A stretch of DNA of 64,000 bases, from assembly GCA_029255685.2 (NCBI GenBank), contig CM055312.2, positions 70,942,792 through 71,006,791 of the forward strand, in the 5' to 3' direction. The position numbers and the translations under genes were made by a program. Below the pieces are notes generated by a model. The model made no database searches. It had not been told where the DNA came from and was given only the letters and a program-made list of their open reading frames with translations. This stretch comes from Silene conica. Its lineage: Eukaryota > Streptophyta > Magnoliopsida > Caryophyllales > Caryophyllaceae. Of the stretch, positions 38,932-50,793 are shown piece by piece. Within the stretch, counting starts at the first letter, position 1. The number at the start of each line of letters is the position of its first letter.

Positions 38932-40801
38932 AACCTCCCCAAACCAAACCCTTGCGTGTCCCCAAGCAAGCAATAAGCACGAGAACAAAGAGGAAGACTA
39001 ATGGAGCGGCATATAACTCAGAGCTAGCTATACAAAAGACTCGATAAACCAGTTTAATGCTAAAGTAACACCCTTGCTAAGGAACAAGTTCCAAAGCTGA
39101 ATAGCACAAAAAAACAGATGCACACGAGTTATATTAATGACTGTAAAATACCAAACCGTCGACCTTGCAAGACCGTTTATGTTGGACTCTCACGTGTCAC
39201 TCATCTCTCAATAAAGCACAAGGTGAGTACAATTTTTGTAAGAGAGAAGGAAAATAGTCACTCACCTAAACTACGACCTACATAGACATGCATGCGATTC
39301 TAACATGATAAACTTCTCTAGCTACCGTACACATACACTCCAACCAAAAAAGGACCAAGACACATGCCGAGGACTTACATATAATGTGAGGTGAGGTAAT
39401 TGGGTAGAAAGGGGCAAGATAGATTTGGATATGTGGAGATAAAGCCAAGCTAGTACAGCCATATCCAAATAATAAACCATTCCGCTTAACAACTCAATTT
39501 GAACAAATAAAACCGATGCCAATGCGGCATAAACTCATTCACATCTTCCGAACAAGACTCCCCATAAAATACATTGACAAGCATAGGAGTAAATTCAACA
39601 TTCTTCTGAAACCTTCCATTTGATTCTTTCTTTTCCTTTTTCAATCAAGTTTTTTTTTTCATTTCTCTTTTTTTTTTTTTTTTTCAGCAGCCACACCATT
39701 TTTTTTTCTTTTTCCTTTTTTTTCTTCTCCTTTTCATTCATTCTAACCAACATCTTTTCAAAGCGAACCCAAATCAACAATAAAACATACCCAACAATAA
39801 CCACTGAACTAGCTTGACTAGGGTAGGCTAAAATTTGGATTGTAGTTAAAAGGGTCAAAATAGGTCGATTTGGCTATGTGAAGCTCATGGGTAGAAAATG
39901 AAAGGAAAGGGGGTGTAAGTTGCCTCTCCACATGTGTCACCGCCACAAACCCGAGTGTATGCAGGCAATAAGAGACGAATGTCATGTTTATGCAAATTGA
40001 TGTTACATGCCATGCAAGGAGTACTACTCACATCCTAGATGAAACCGGTCATGAATGTCACCAGTTTATAAGGTCTAATGCTTAGAATTTATAAGTAGTT
40101 TGCCAACATTTAGGTCAAGTCTATTCGTTTGGTAGAAATTATCAAAAACTCGTAAGCTTATGCAAATGAATTTCTTAAAAATAGGGTGTAAACAATGCAA
40201 GGCTGAAACGAGTTTAAGTATAAATGCGATGTCGTCATTGTTATATAACCACTCCGACTTTACCTAAGACTCTATCTAAAAGCTAACATGTTTTTGTATT
40301 TTTTTTGAATTTTTCATTTTTTTTGTTTTTATGCATGCAAAAATGCAGAAGACGTGAATGCAACGCAAAACCCTTCCCCAAACCAAATCACACAATGCCC
40401 GCATTGTGCAAAATCATGTGAATAAAGAAGCAAAAGGAAATGGGAATTTGCGTAAAATTAACTAAGACAATAAAGAGACTCGGAAACTCACAAGATTTTA
40501 AACGCACCCCCAACCAGCTCGAGCTAGGAGGTTTTAGCAGCTACCAGTGTTGCCGCAATGTACCTGTAGGTGACAATGTCTTCTTCGCGTAACTCAATAG
40601 TTTGAGTTAAGATGGTCTTCAAACCTGAAATTAGACATAAAATATCGCGCCCAAAATTGCGCTAAACCCAAATGCAAAGTCTATAGTCTATAAAAATCCT
40701 AAGCAAACTAATTAAAATGCAAAGTCTCACGCAAACCGAAAACAATAAATAGTCTTAAAAACAGTAAATTGTCTTTAAAAAGTCTCATGAAACTAAAGCA
40801 A
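38932..40801 (-). other. Athila-N interior, non-coding
   Basis: No gene is recognised. It includes a pyrimidine-rich stretch on the plus strand (about 39610-39745) that creates meaningless lysine-rich and phenylalanine-rich frames. Confidence 0.6.
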
Positions 40802-41905
40802 TCAAACACCACCGTGATATAGCCCAAAGCTCGGCTTCTGACTAAAAGCAGTCACTTCAGCGGTCATCAGCTTCGCTACTAGCCTCCAAAGAACAACAAC
40901 AGAAGGTGAGTGGCTCATCACATCATCAATCACACTACTATCAGCCCACTTTCGCACTTTTTTCTTAGGTGGGATAAAATCTTGATATCCTCCTCCTGGG
41001 TCTTTTAACCTCTCACGACCTGTGTAAGAAGAAACAAAACGATGTTCCTCCAATTTGCTCCTAAACTGAGGCGGAGGCGATAAATCAACAGCATAATATG
41101 ATTTAACGGAAGGGATAAAAGAAATCCTATCGGAATCAACAAAAGAAATAGCATTACCTTCTATCGAATAGGAGTGATCTTCATTTACCTTTTCATCGTC
41201 ATTCGGGACATGTGTAAATGATGAAGCAACATCGTCAAAAGCAAAGAAGTCTGACTGTATAGGTTCTGTCCCATATATTGCAGCCTCCACGGCATCCAAC
41301 TCGGCCTTCCAAATAGGAGACTCACCATAGATATCGTTTTCCTTCATATCATCACCCGAAACAGACTCGGGTAACGAATCATTGCTCTCTGCTATCACTG
41401 TACTCGATCGAGCGTGAATAGCACTCGATCGAGCTCCATCCTCGCCAAAACCACTCGATCGAACGCTTTCCTCAAAATCCGAGTCATACATATCATCATC
41501 TGACTCGGTTGCTATTTGAGCCAATTGAAGCTTAAGTCTCTTGATAGAAGAATCTCTAGTTTTTTCAACTTCTTGCATATAAAGTGAAAATGTCGTTATT
41601 AATGACTTCAATTCCGCAATCTCGTCACTGTTTTCAGCAGAAGAAGGAGCTTGTTGTTGCGGCGGCGAAAAAGAATAGGGGGGCTCTTGATAGCCTTGCT
41701 GATAATACGGATGTGGTGGCACCTGATAATTATACTGCGAAAATGGAGTATAGTAACCTTGTCTATACTGTTTATAAGCATAGACTTGGTCACACTCTGC
41801 AAAACAATGAACTGCATCGTGCCCCGCAGCACCACATCTCTCACAAATTACCACCTGGTGCCGTATAGAATGGAACATATGTGGACTCTCCCGAAGTATT
41901 GTCAA
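40802..41905 (-). CDS. Athila-N gag-like remnant
   Basis: A minus-strand frame of 367 codons without an ATG at its start; the first ATG is at 41878. Near the N-terminus is a zinc knuckle CERCGAAGHDAVHC (C-x2-C-x4-H-x4-C) followed by YKQYRQGYYTPF, which aligns with [14 protein letters not shown] and [10 protein letters not shown] in the gag of Athila-2. A Q/P/Y-rich stretch and an acidic tail follow. It lacks the N-terminal capsid part, so it is either a truncated gag or a nucleocapsid-only protein. Three palindromes (41404-41462) fall inside it as R-S-S codons. No protease motif follows. Confidence 0.7.
   Translation of the reverse strand: MTILRESPHMFHSIRHQVVICERCGAAGHDAVHCFAECDQVYAYKQYRQGYYTPFSQYNYQVPPHPYYQQGYQEPPYSFSPPQQQAPSSAENSDEIAELKSLITTFSLYMQEVEKTRDSSIKRLKLQLAQIATESDDDMYDSDFEESVRSSGFGEDGARSSAIHARSSTVIAESNDSLPESVSGDDMKENDIYGESPIWKAELDAVEAAIYGTEPIQSDFFAFDDVASSFTHVPNDDEKVNEDHSYSIEGNAISFVDSDRISFIPSVKSYYAVDLSPPPQFRSKLEEHRFVSSYTGRERLKDPGGGYQDFIPPKKKVRKWADSSVIDDVMSHSPSVVVLWRLVAKLMTAEVTAFSQKPSFGLYHGGV
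41402..41464. repeat. Palindrome cluster 3 inside the Athila-N gag-like frame
   Basis: TCGATCGA cores start at 41404, 41425 and 41455 (spacing 21, 30). On the minus strand they are read as Arg-Ser-Ser. Confidence 0.88.
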
Positions 41906-42022
41906 TAAGACATGTAGGAGCTATCAAAACAACACTAGAGAAGAAGATAAGATCAGTCTCAAGGACACGAGTTCCTTGAGACAAAAGACAAACTAAATAA
42001 AACAAATAGAAAATTACCGTTT

Positions 42023-42043
42023 CCCCGGCAACGGCGCCAAAAT
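42023..42043 (-). other. Athila-N primer binding site
   Basis: The minus strand reads TTTTGGCGCCGTTGCCGGGG next to the right LTR. The same word follows the LTRs of Athila-1 (54288) and Athila-2 (56744). Confidence 0.85.
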
Positions 42044-42044
42044 T

Positions 42045-43585
42045 TGACACGGCTGTCGCAACCCTATCAAAAATAACCAACTGGCCTAACTAATGTAGCA
42101 AGGAAGTCGGGATCGTATCCACAGGGAGACAAAAATCAATTCTAAATGCTAAACTAAGGTCTGTCAAGGTAATCAAATTCTGGGGGTTTTGATTGTTTGT
42201 TTTAACTAAACTAAAAGTAGTGAAGGGTAAGAGAAAAGAAAAGCGTAAACAAAGTAGTGTAAAAATATAAGGTAGAGAAAACTAGGATAGCCGGTTCACC
42301 AATAATTGTGTAACGATAGGAGGTTTAGGTCGCAGATCAGTCGCAGTTACCGGTCTAAGGGGTAGTGAAAAGGTCCTCTCGGATCGCTATTCGCCCTAGA
42401 ATGCTTCTAACGGGCTCTCGCAACTTATTAGGGCACTCTAATGTTTATGACAGGTTTAACCCTCACCAGGCTTTCGATCTTAGGTCGGGGTTTACCATAC
42501 GATTAATTAGCTACGTCGACTTAACCAATTAAACACAAATAAATGTCATAATTAACAACAGAGACAAAATACCAACAACCGATCTAACCTAAAAGAACAT
42601 CGTCACATTATCATTGGATCACCTATATCCTAGTCGAGCGGATTAGCTACGCATAATAGAGGGAATGATTGAGATAGAATAAATAAAGGAAAGGGAGTAC
42701 ATGATCGCAAGATAATAAAAATGCAAGGTAGAACAATAGAAAGCAAGGAGTAAAGAAATGTGAATAAAAAGAACAAAGGAAATTAAATTACCAATAGTAA
42801 GTGGCGAAGTAGAATCCTCAAAAGCTAGAAAATGCTAAGGAAAGATTAACTGATTACAAGTTTTGAGAGTAAAGTCTAAAAGTAAAAGAGAAAAGATTAA
42901 AATAAAAGTAGTCTAAAAAGAACTCAAAAGCTGCTTAAAAAACGAAATAGTCTGATTCCATCCGACGACCTAATGGGCTTAGGTTAAACTTGGGCTTTCG
43001 GAAAAGAAACTGGTCGATCGACTTGGGAACTGGTCGATCGACTTTCCTATCGACCAAAAGTGGTCGATCGACTATAGCAGTGGTCGATCGACTTAGATAT
43101 CGAACAAAAGTGGTCGATCGACTGAATCTGTCGAACAGATTTCCTGCAATGCGCACTGAACTTCAAACGGCTGCCATTTCTTCGTTACTCAGTCAAATCA
43201 AGCGTTTTTGGTGGCGTTGGAAAGCTAAGAGGATAAGCTTTCATCTCCAACTTGAATCACTCGAATATCATTTCTAGAACTCTAGTTATGGCTCTTCAAA
43301 GTAGGCACTAGCGGTGTAAAGCTCTTCTTTCGCTCGATAGACTTCCATTACTTCTACGCGCATCTCAAGATGGTAGTAACAAGCTCCGACTCAACTCTTC
43401 CCCTAAATGCATGCATGGGGACATGTTTTAGGCTTGATTATGATCTTCTCCGGCTCGTATCTGCAAATAACACAAAACAAACCAAAGTAGACTATTCGGG
43501 GGACATTTGTAGTAAAACGCTACGAAATAAGCATGGAAATGCGTGCTAATATGGCCTAAAAGGTCTATATAAAATGCACGCATCA
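42045..43585 (-). repeat. Athila-N 5' LTR (right)
   Basis: 1541 bp, nearly identical to 37391-38931, with five intact palindromes at 43014-43121. Confidence 0.93.
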
Positions 43586-43661
43586 ACTTGTATAAAATAC
43601 GGTTCGACTGTCGTTGTCCGAGGCTTATATACGGGGTATTACAGTAACAACCGGGGGAGTT

Positions 43662-44217
43662 TGTAACACCCCAAAGAGTATGAGAGTAAAGTTGTCCCAC
43701 ATCGGTAGAATGTGAGGCTTGTGATATGTTTATAATAACTTCCACCCACCACTTAGTAACAAGGCCTTGTGCTTTTAGGCTTAAGTGAGGACAAATAATG
43801 GGCCCAAAGACTTACCTCCCATCTTATTGGGGGTGTGTTACGATCGTGGTGGGTCGGGTTGTTACAAATGGTATCAGAGCGGCCCTGCGACCGTGTGGTG
43901 AGCCTGTGGTCGGGAGTATCCGGGTCACCCACCTAGCGGGGAGGATTCTGGGTTTGGCTGCGGTCAAGTTTGAGGCACAACGAGGACGTTGTGTTGTTTA
44001 AGTGGGGGAGTTTGTAATACCCCAAAGAGTATGAGAGTAAAGTTGTCCCATATCGGTAGAATGTGAGGCTTGTGATATGTTTATAATAACTTCCACCCAC
44101 CACTTAGTAACAAGGCCTTGTGCTTTTGGGCTTAAGTGAGGACAAATAATGGGCCCAAAGGCTTACCTCCCATCTTATTGGGGGTGTGTTACGATCGTGG
44201 TGGGTCGGGTTGTTACA
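43662..44217 (+). mobile_element. TRIM: miniature LTR retrotransposon
   Basis: Two 205-bp LTRs (43662-43866 and 44013-44217) start TGTAAYACCCCAAAG and end GGGTTGTTACA, with about four differences. Between them lie a primer site TGGTATCAGAGCGG (43869-43882), about 130 bp of non-coding DNA and a purine tract AGTGGGGGAGTT. The 18 bases left of it (43644-43661) end in the same GGGGGAGTT, as if from another internal unit of a tandem TRIM. The open frame at 43798-44001 crosses LTR and interior and is not a gene. Confidence 0.88.
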
Positions 44218-44222
44218 ATAGT
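44218..44222. repeat. 5-bp direct repeat ATAGT, right border of the nested block
   Basis: It follows the TRIM and equals 543-547. Gypsy-P sequence continues from here. Confidence 0.6.
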
Positions 44223-46292
44223 AATCTGATAGCTATACGTAATTGTGATTATTTGATTAATGTGAATCTGGTTGATGTTCTTTCGGATGTTGATGGTTTA
44301 TCACTGTCTAGTTCCTGTGATTATAATCTTTATAACTTTTCCAAGTATATTGTTATACTATACAGTGAATTGCATATTGTTATATTTAGAATCTGATCAC
44401 GATGTGTAAGTTATTAATTGTTGACATACGATTTATGGAAGTATTAGCCTTGTGATTGTTACTTATATCGTTAAAATTTTCATAATTCATGAGTGAGAAG
44501 AACAATGACTTAATAAAGAAGAGTCATAATACCTCCGTGTAGCCTTGTTTCAAGCTTTAACTTGTGAAATTGTCTTTGACACGTATTTATTTTGCCGCAA
44601 ACTACCCTTTCAATGTTTCAAACATTTCAAAATATTTTCAAAGTGATAAACCAGGATAAAACTTGATGCTTGTTAATTGTGGTGATTGTTTGCAATATGA
44701 CAATTCTGTAGCTATGTGTCGATGAAATCCTATTTGAATGTTTAGTTGTTGCGCGTTGTATAAAACTCTTATTGTGCAAGTCGTATATAGTAATAGTTTC
44801 ATGATACATGATGTAATGTGAGTAGACGGAAAATGCACCTAAGTGATTTGTTAACTTATTGGTATCTGGGAATGTTAAACGGTCTTGTGAGTCTATGATT
44901 TGTGTATATCTTGTGAAATATGTCAATGTCCCATGCCTAATTACGCTAATTAATTTTGCGCTATGTCTTTTCCTAAATATGATTCTGCTTCTATAATATG
45001 ATTGTGAGCATGAAACATTTTGATTTGTCAAGTATGAACTATGAGCCTCTTAATTGTCTACATTGTTGTAAATATATTAAATTTGTGATAAAATTTCAAT
45101 GGTATGTAAGTGTTAGCTACCCTGATTCTGCTTTACTGCGTAACACGGGTTCTACCGATCCTAGTACTCTCGTTTGCTCGAGGTTATATGTGTTTGCATA
45201 ATAATTGTTATGGGTTTCGTACGAGTACTTCCTTGCGTTGAAATTAATAATTGTTCCTTTATTTTGATGGTTAATATTTCCTATTGATAGATAATCCTGT
45301 TGTTTGTGAGACGGGTTGGGTTGTGTGATGGTAAGCTTTTGGTAATTGATTGGTTGTTTATGCATAATGGTTTTGTATTAGGTTGTTTTGGTATAGCGTC
45401 CAGATTCTTATTTTATGAACTTGGAAGGTAAGTACCGAGGAGATTGGGTTGATAAGATTGAGTTGCTCGTGAGTCTAGAACAAAGGCCATGGTTGATTTT
45501 TTTTTTATTTAGATTGAGAGTGCAGTTCAGTATTTTATCGAGTTATCGTATTCTTTGACCTTGATCGTGGATGAGTAGCTTGGAGTTTTACACTCTAAAT
45601 GTGGAGCGGTGCCTTTAAGGGAATATTTGACAATATTGATATTGAAATGGAGATGAGAATTGGTTACTGGTTTGAGTTGTGAATTATCAAGCCGTTGTGC
45701 CACCTTGTGTTTTCGGTCAAGTGTGACCTTGTTTATTGAGTCATACTCTGGGTTTGAAAGCGATAATGAGATGGAAATGTTGAATTGCGGTTTTATCCCA
45801 TCAGTCACTCATCCCTTGTCTTTGGTCTTAGATTCGACGATGAGTGCGATACTTGGTGACCGGGAGTAAGATAGTATGCGAAAGTAATGAGTAAGATGGA
45901 GTTATGAGCCAGGAATTGTATGATGAGGTTACGGGGATGTAACCGTGTTTTAAGGAGGGTAGGATTGTATAATCTTTTGATTTATGATATGGCTAGTTGT
46001 TACGACTGGGCTAATTGGTATGTCGTGATTGTTTGAATATATGTCGTGATTGTTTGAATACACTATGCAATTTTGGGGTTCATGATATACCATTTAATTT
46101 AGTTATACGTTAAACTTTGGGGACAAAGTTTTCTTAACGAGGGTAGAATGTAACATTTCGTGTTTTAATGTACCTTTATTAGTTATAACGTTATGTGATA
46201 TCACTTTTGGTGTTCGTTACATGCTTAGCGAACAATTTCTGAATCATGGGATGGTGAACTTCGGGACGAAGTTCATTTTAAGGGGGGAAGAC
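44223..46292 (+). other. Gypsy-P interior before the 3' LTR, non-coding
   Basis: No gene is supported. The end resembles the reverse complement of 3439-3700 in Gypsy-M. The purine tract AAGGGGGGAAGAC (46281-46292) directly before the LTR is the polypurine primer and sets plus orientation. Confidence 0.65.
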
Positions 46293-48772
46293 TGTAATAC
46301 CTCGTATTTTATTTTAATAATTATTAGTTATATGGACGTGTTGTTGGTCTTTTGAACGTTTATATTCAATAATTTATTTACCGAATACGAGTTTTATAAT
46401 TTATTTATCGAATACGTGTTTTATGTTTATATGTTATAAGTGTAATATCGGGTTTGAGTATTTGTTATTAGATCACGTTTTAGGCAAGTGTTTTGGGCCT
46501 CGAATTCCGTGCAACCAATATAGCCAAAAACCGAAAATAACACACTTTCACACAAACACACTCAGACCTCACCTCTGCCGTCACATAAAAACACTACCTA
46601 AAACCCTAGACCTAACCCTATCGAGACCTAGCTGCTCCTACACGTTTGCTGCCGCCACAACAGGGATCGGGAAGGGAGGTTTGCACGGAGGGTTAAGGTG
46701 GCCTAATGGTGGTCGAACACGGTGGAAATAGGTATGGTCATCACGTCATTCTGTCTCATGTGTTCTCTTTCGTTTTTTTTTCGAATGATTCAATCGCGTG
46801 AATTGCATCTATAGTGTCTGATTCTTATACAATGGTGACCTATGATGTTGGGAGTAGTGTCTTGACCATAGTCATAACCACGTTGACCACCTACGACCAC
46901 CAGGCAAGGTTGTTTTGTCACCTTCGCCAGTGCACATAGTTTTCTTTCAGAAACAGAGTTTCGAGCATGTAATGTTTATGTACGATTTCGATGCATTTTA
47001 TGGTCACGATTCTTTTGGGTGTTAGGGTGTTTGGTTTGGTGGCAGTCAGGGTGTTTGGGTGGTGGTTTTCATGGTGGGTCGTGGTGAGTCATGTCGTTTC
47101 TTTGTTAGGATTCATATGGGTGGTTCACGGTTTGGAAACAGAGTTGGTGTGGGGGTTGGGTTTTGAGTCGGTAGTTGTGGGCGGCTGCTGCGGGGTCGAC
47201 AACGGCCATTAACCTCCCAGGAACCACCACGGCTCAGAGGCGAGCCTGGTGGTGTCACTGGCGAAGGTGGTGGTTTCAGTTGGCGGTAGCGGCGGTGTTT
47301 GATAGGGTGGTCGGTCTCTTTTAGGCGTAAGGTTGCTGTTCGGTTTTCGGTTTCGTTGTCGCGTGCTGCTGAACTCGGGGGGCTGTTCGGCCTTACATCA
47401 CGTTTGTTTGGATCATGATTTATTATTGTTAGGATTAATATTATTATTATTATTATTATTATTATGATTATCAATATTATTACTACAAGTATATGTTGTA
47501 TTGTTATTAATCTTATAATATCTTCCATGTTGATATTGTTACTAGTCTTATTAATTATCATTGTTAGTATCGTAATTTGTGTTTACATCGGAACTAATTG
47601 TTGTTGTTAGGGATAATGTTGATATCATGATTAAAATTAGTATTGGTGTTGCTATGATTTAGTGTCATGATAATGGTGTTTAGTATTATTGTTAGTAATA
47701 CTAGTCATATTATTAGCTATTGCTATGGTTAATATACTTGTTAATGAACATTGTTTTATCAGTAATTACTCATATGGTTATGGTTATTAATTTAGTAATA
47801 TTTGGTTGTTGGATTTCTCGTCATAATTAGTAAGTCAATAACTAGTAAGGTATGTAATATCTAGTGTTGTATGTTTAAGGGACTTTACGAGTCGGGAAGT
47901 TTCCTTTTTAAGAAAGGTTACTATTTTGGGATAGTTTCTATGTTAGGGAACTTTCCACGTTTAGAAGGTTGCTATTATCGTAGGTATACATTGTGATATG
48001 GGGGTTTGGGAAGATGTATTAATTGTTATGTAATATATGTTTAGGTGACGGTTTCCGCGGGGAACATCTTTCGGAGCTATTGACTGTCTTTCTGCAAGTT
48101 GAGGTAGGGGAAATACGGTGTATATAATAACGATTACTCTGTTGTTATTTGATGATAACCATGATTATTTATATTAATATTTGATTGGTATACTGTGGTA
48201 TTTGATTATATATTCTGAGATACGATATGAGGTGATGAGAAATGGGTCTTGTGATCGGTGCGGAGTTAATGGGCGTTGTGATCGGTGCGGAGTTAATGGG
48301 CGTTGTGATCGGTGCGGAGTTAATGGGCGTTGTGATCGGTGCGGAGTAATTGGGCCTTGTGATTCGGAGTGGAGATGATTGAATTTCTATTTATAATAAT
48401 GTTTGCTTGTTTAACTTTCTTCTACTCAACCTCGTGGTTGACCCTGTGTATTCGTGTGACACCTACAATGATCCGGAATGGGGAGTAGATTCTACAGGAA
48501 AGAGACAGTTGAGCTAGGAGCTGGGACGGGAATGAGAGATGCGGACTTGGGACCGACTTAGATCTACATCACATATAGAGTAGCCGTCAGTTGTACTTTT
48601 ATTCTTACAAGTAGTCTCCGTAACATCAAAGTTTAAATTCTATCGGTTTTATATAAAGTACTTTGTATTGTTTTACTTTGTTATTCACTACCTCGGACTT
48701 TCCGAGATAATAACAGCTCTATTTATTCGAGAATGTCTTGCTAAAGGCTCTTGAATAAATGGGGGTGTTACA
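46293..48772 (+). repeat. Gypsy-P 3' LTR
   Basis: 2480 bp from TGTAATACCTCG to GGGGGTGTTACA, the same ends as the Gypsy-M LTR on its coding strand but clearly diverged. It has an (ATT)n tract near 47435 and a 27-bp minisatellite at 48245-48357. The 5' LTR lies outside the window. Confidence 0.82.
48245..48357 (+). repeat. 27-bp minisatellite in the Gypsy-P LTR
   Basis: Four copies of a unit containing TTGTGATCGGTGCGGAGTTA stand in tandem. A diverged reverse-complement version with units of about 28 bp is at 51190-51365. Confidence 0.85.
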
Positions 48773-48950
48773 GAAGATTAGTCTTCATCATTACTCAAGG
48801 ATTCTCCTTTATTGATTTGTTGGTATTACTTCCTAATTTTTCTTTATTTCCTTATTAATCTTTTGCTTATTACCTTTCTTAATCATCACGTTTTCTTGTG
48901 TTATGGTGTTTGACACCATTGTTGGGAAGATAATCATGATGTGTAGTGAG
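48773..48950. other. Flank between Gypsy-P and hAT-1
   Basis: 178 bp of AT-rich DNA with no feature other than the 8-bp target duplication GTAGTGAG at 48943-48950. Confidence 0.5.
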
Positions 48951-49587
48951 TAGGGATGGCAATGGGTAGGGTCTGGGTAGGGTCCGACAAGACCCGACCC
49001 GACCCGCAATAAAAAATCTTAGACCCATACCCGACCCAGACCCTAAGGGTCTGAAACTAATGGACCCATACCCGACCCTAATGGGTCTGGGTCTGGGTAG
49101 GGTCTACCCTAGGGTCCATTTTTCTTAACGAGTCATTCAATAAAATGTACCAAAGTTCGAATTAAATTAAAAAGTTTTGATTAAAGTATTACAAAATCTT
49201 GGTTATTGGGATCATTACCCGTACTCGACCCTAAGTATCATTTAGGTACCCAAACTCATCATTTTCATCAACTTCCTCGTTATTCTTAATGATTATTTGG
49301 ATATGCGTATAGTATATTAATGATAACTAATAAGAGTCATCTGTTTGTGTCTATTATTGGGGTTATTGACGTTCGTATGTGTGTTTTTTGTTTTACTTTT
49401 TCTTTTTTTTAATAAATATAAGGGTCTAAGGGTTGGGTAGGGTCCCAAGACCAAGACTCGGACCCGACCCGAAGTTTTTATATAAGACCCATACCCGAGT
49501 GGGTCTCAAAAATTCAGACCCATACCCGACCCATTAGGGTCCGACCCTAAGGGTCTGGGTTGGGTACCCGACCCACTGCCATCCCTA
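48951..49587. mobile_element. hAT-1: small non-autonomous hAT-like transposon
   Basis: 637 bp with terminal inverted repeats TAGGGATGGCA and TGCCATCCCTA and an 8-bp target duplication GTAGTGAG (48943-48950, 49588-49595). The ends are rich in ACCCGACCC and its complement. There is no transposase. Confidence 0.9.
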
Positions 49588-49595
49588 GTAGTGAG

Positions 49596-50793
49596 TAGGG
49601 TTGGCGATGGGTAGGGTTTGGGTAGAATCCAACAAGATTCGTACTCGACCCTGAGTTACATACCTTGGACCCATACCCGACCCAGACTCTAAAGGGTCTG
49701 AAACTAATGGACTCATACTCGACTCAGAGAGTCCGGGTCTGGATAGGTCTACCCTAAACTCTGCTTTTTTCTTTGATTAAACAATTTCCCCCTAAATTAT
49801 ATCATTTAACTAGTACCCAAACTTTCATTTTCATCAATTTCCTCATTATTCTTAATTGGTATTTGGATATGCGTATAGATATTAATGATAACTAATAAAG
49901 GTCGTTTGAATTGAAGGGCAAACATCTCTCTTTCTTCTCTCTAAAAAAAACCCTAGCCTCTCTTTTTTGTCTCTCAAAAAACCCTAGCCTCCATCAATTA
50001 AATCTGGGGCTTCCATCGACTTTTGATCGATGGTAAGCCCCCATAAAACTTTATTTATCAATTTTTACTATGAAATCCTACGAATTAATCAATAAAAGTC
50101 TCCCTTTTGGTGAGATCCGTTCGTTTGTCTCTATTTTCAGAGTCTTTACAGTCTTTGTTATTCAAGGTTTTTCGTTTGTCTCTATTTTCGGAGTCTTTTC
50201 AGTCCTTGTTATTCAAGGTTTTAGTTCTATTGGTAATATAGATATGAGCGTCTTGGTCGTTTCTTATATGGTGAAGATGCAGAAGATCGGTTTCGTAATA
50301 AATCGTTATATGGTATTACATATGTTGTCGATTTGTTGGTTGCACTTAATTTGGTCAGATGAAATCGTCTCTCGTCAAGGCTCAAGATCCTACGATCTTC
50401 TTGTGAAAAGCTGTTTGCGGCGATATGATAGAGGACGTGCTTTGAAGCAATTCAAGTTCACAGATCTTTCTTTGAACAAGATTTTATTTTATTTGATTCT
50501 AGTCGAGTTGTATCCCGTCAAATTACACATATATTGTAGATGTCGTATGACTATTTATTAATGGAGTGATCTTTCTTTCAAAAAAATAAAAATAAAGGTC
50601 ATTTGTATGTGTGTCATTTGGGTTATTAACGTTCGTATGTGTGTTTTTTCTTTGTTTTAATAAATATAAGGATCTAAGGGTCGGGTAAGGTCCCAACACC
50701 AAGACCCGGACCCAGACCCAAAGTTTATATATAAAACTCATAACCGACCCATACCTGAGCGGGTCTCAAAAATTCAAACTCATACCCGACCTG
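49596..50793. mobile_element. hAT-2: related hAT-like element, interrupted and truncated
   Basis: It starts TAGGGTTGGCGATGGG directly after the GTAGTGAG of hAT-1 and follows the hAT-1 sequence with many substitutions. It is interrupted by a retroposed sequence (49909-50590). It stops at 50793, about a TIR length short of its end, where a Gypsy LTR begins. Confidence 0.78.
49909..50590 (+). mobile_element. Retroposed sequence with poly(A)-like end
   Basis: 682 bp lie between two copies of AATAAAGGTCRTTTG (49894-49908 and 50591-50605), a 15-bp target duplication with one difference. The insert starts with pyrimidine-rich DNA containing AAACCCTAG twice, as in plant mRNA leaders, and ends in an A-rich tail. 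This is the pattern of LINE-mediated retroposition: a processed gene copy, a SINE or a 5'-truncated LINE. The 163-codon frame within it (50070-50561) is not recognised; it contains an internal repeat FVSIFxVFxV. Confidence 0.65.

Larger units (their letters stand above)
37391..43585 (-). mobile_element. Athila-N: non-autonomous Athila/Tat-type Gypsy element
   Basis: 6195 bp with 1541-bp LTRs, on the minus strand from TGATGCGTGC to CCGTGTCA. Target duplication ACTTG is at 37386-37390 and 43586-43590. The primer site has the GGCGCCGTTGCCGGGGA word typical of Athila/Tat elements. The interior carries only a gag-like frame and no protease, reverse transcriptase or integrase, so movement needs proteins from a relative. 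About seven LTR differences were seen, so it is young. Confidence 0.9.
34534..43643 (-). repeat. Gypsy-M 5' LTR (right copy), split by Athila-N
   Basis: 34534-37390 and 43591-43643 together make about 2910 bp and match 548-3438. The (TAA)n tract near 35740-35790 is longer than in the left copy. Confidence 0.88.

Noticed and set aside
39595-39858. Lys-rich and Phe-rich frames in Athila-N
   Set aside because: They come from long T/C runs and lack any conserved motif.
43798-44001. 67-codon frame with a conventional ATG
   Set aside because: It spans the TRIM LTR, primer site and interior, so it is not a gene.
44627-45031. 134-codon minus-strand frame in the Gypsy-P interior
   Set aside because: Biased composition, no recognised motif, and it lies antisense in a non-coding element region.
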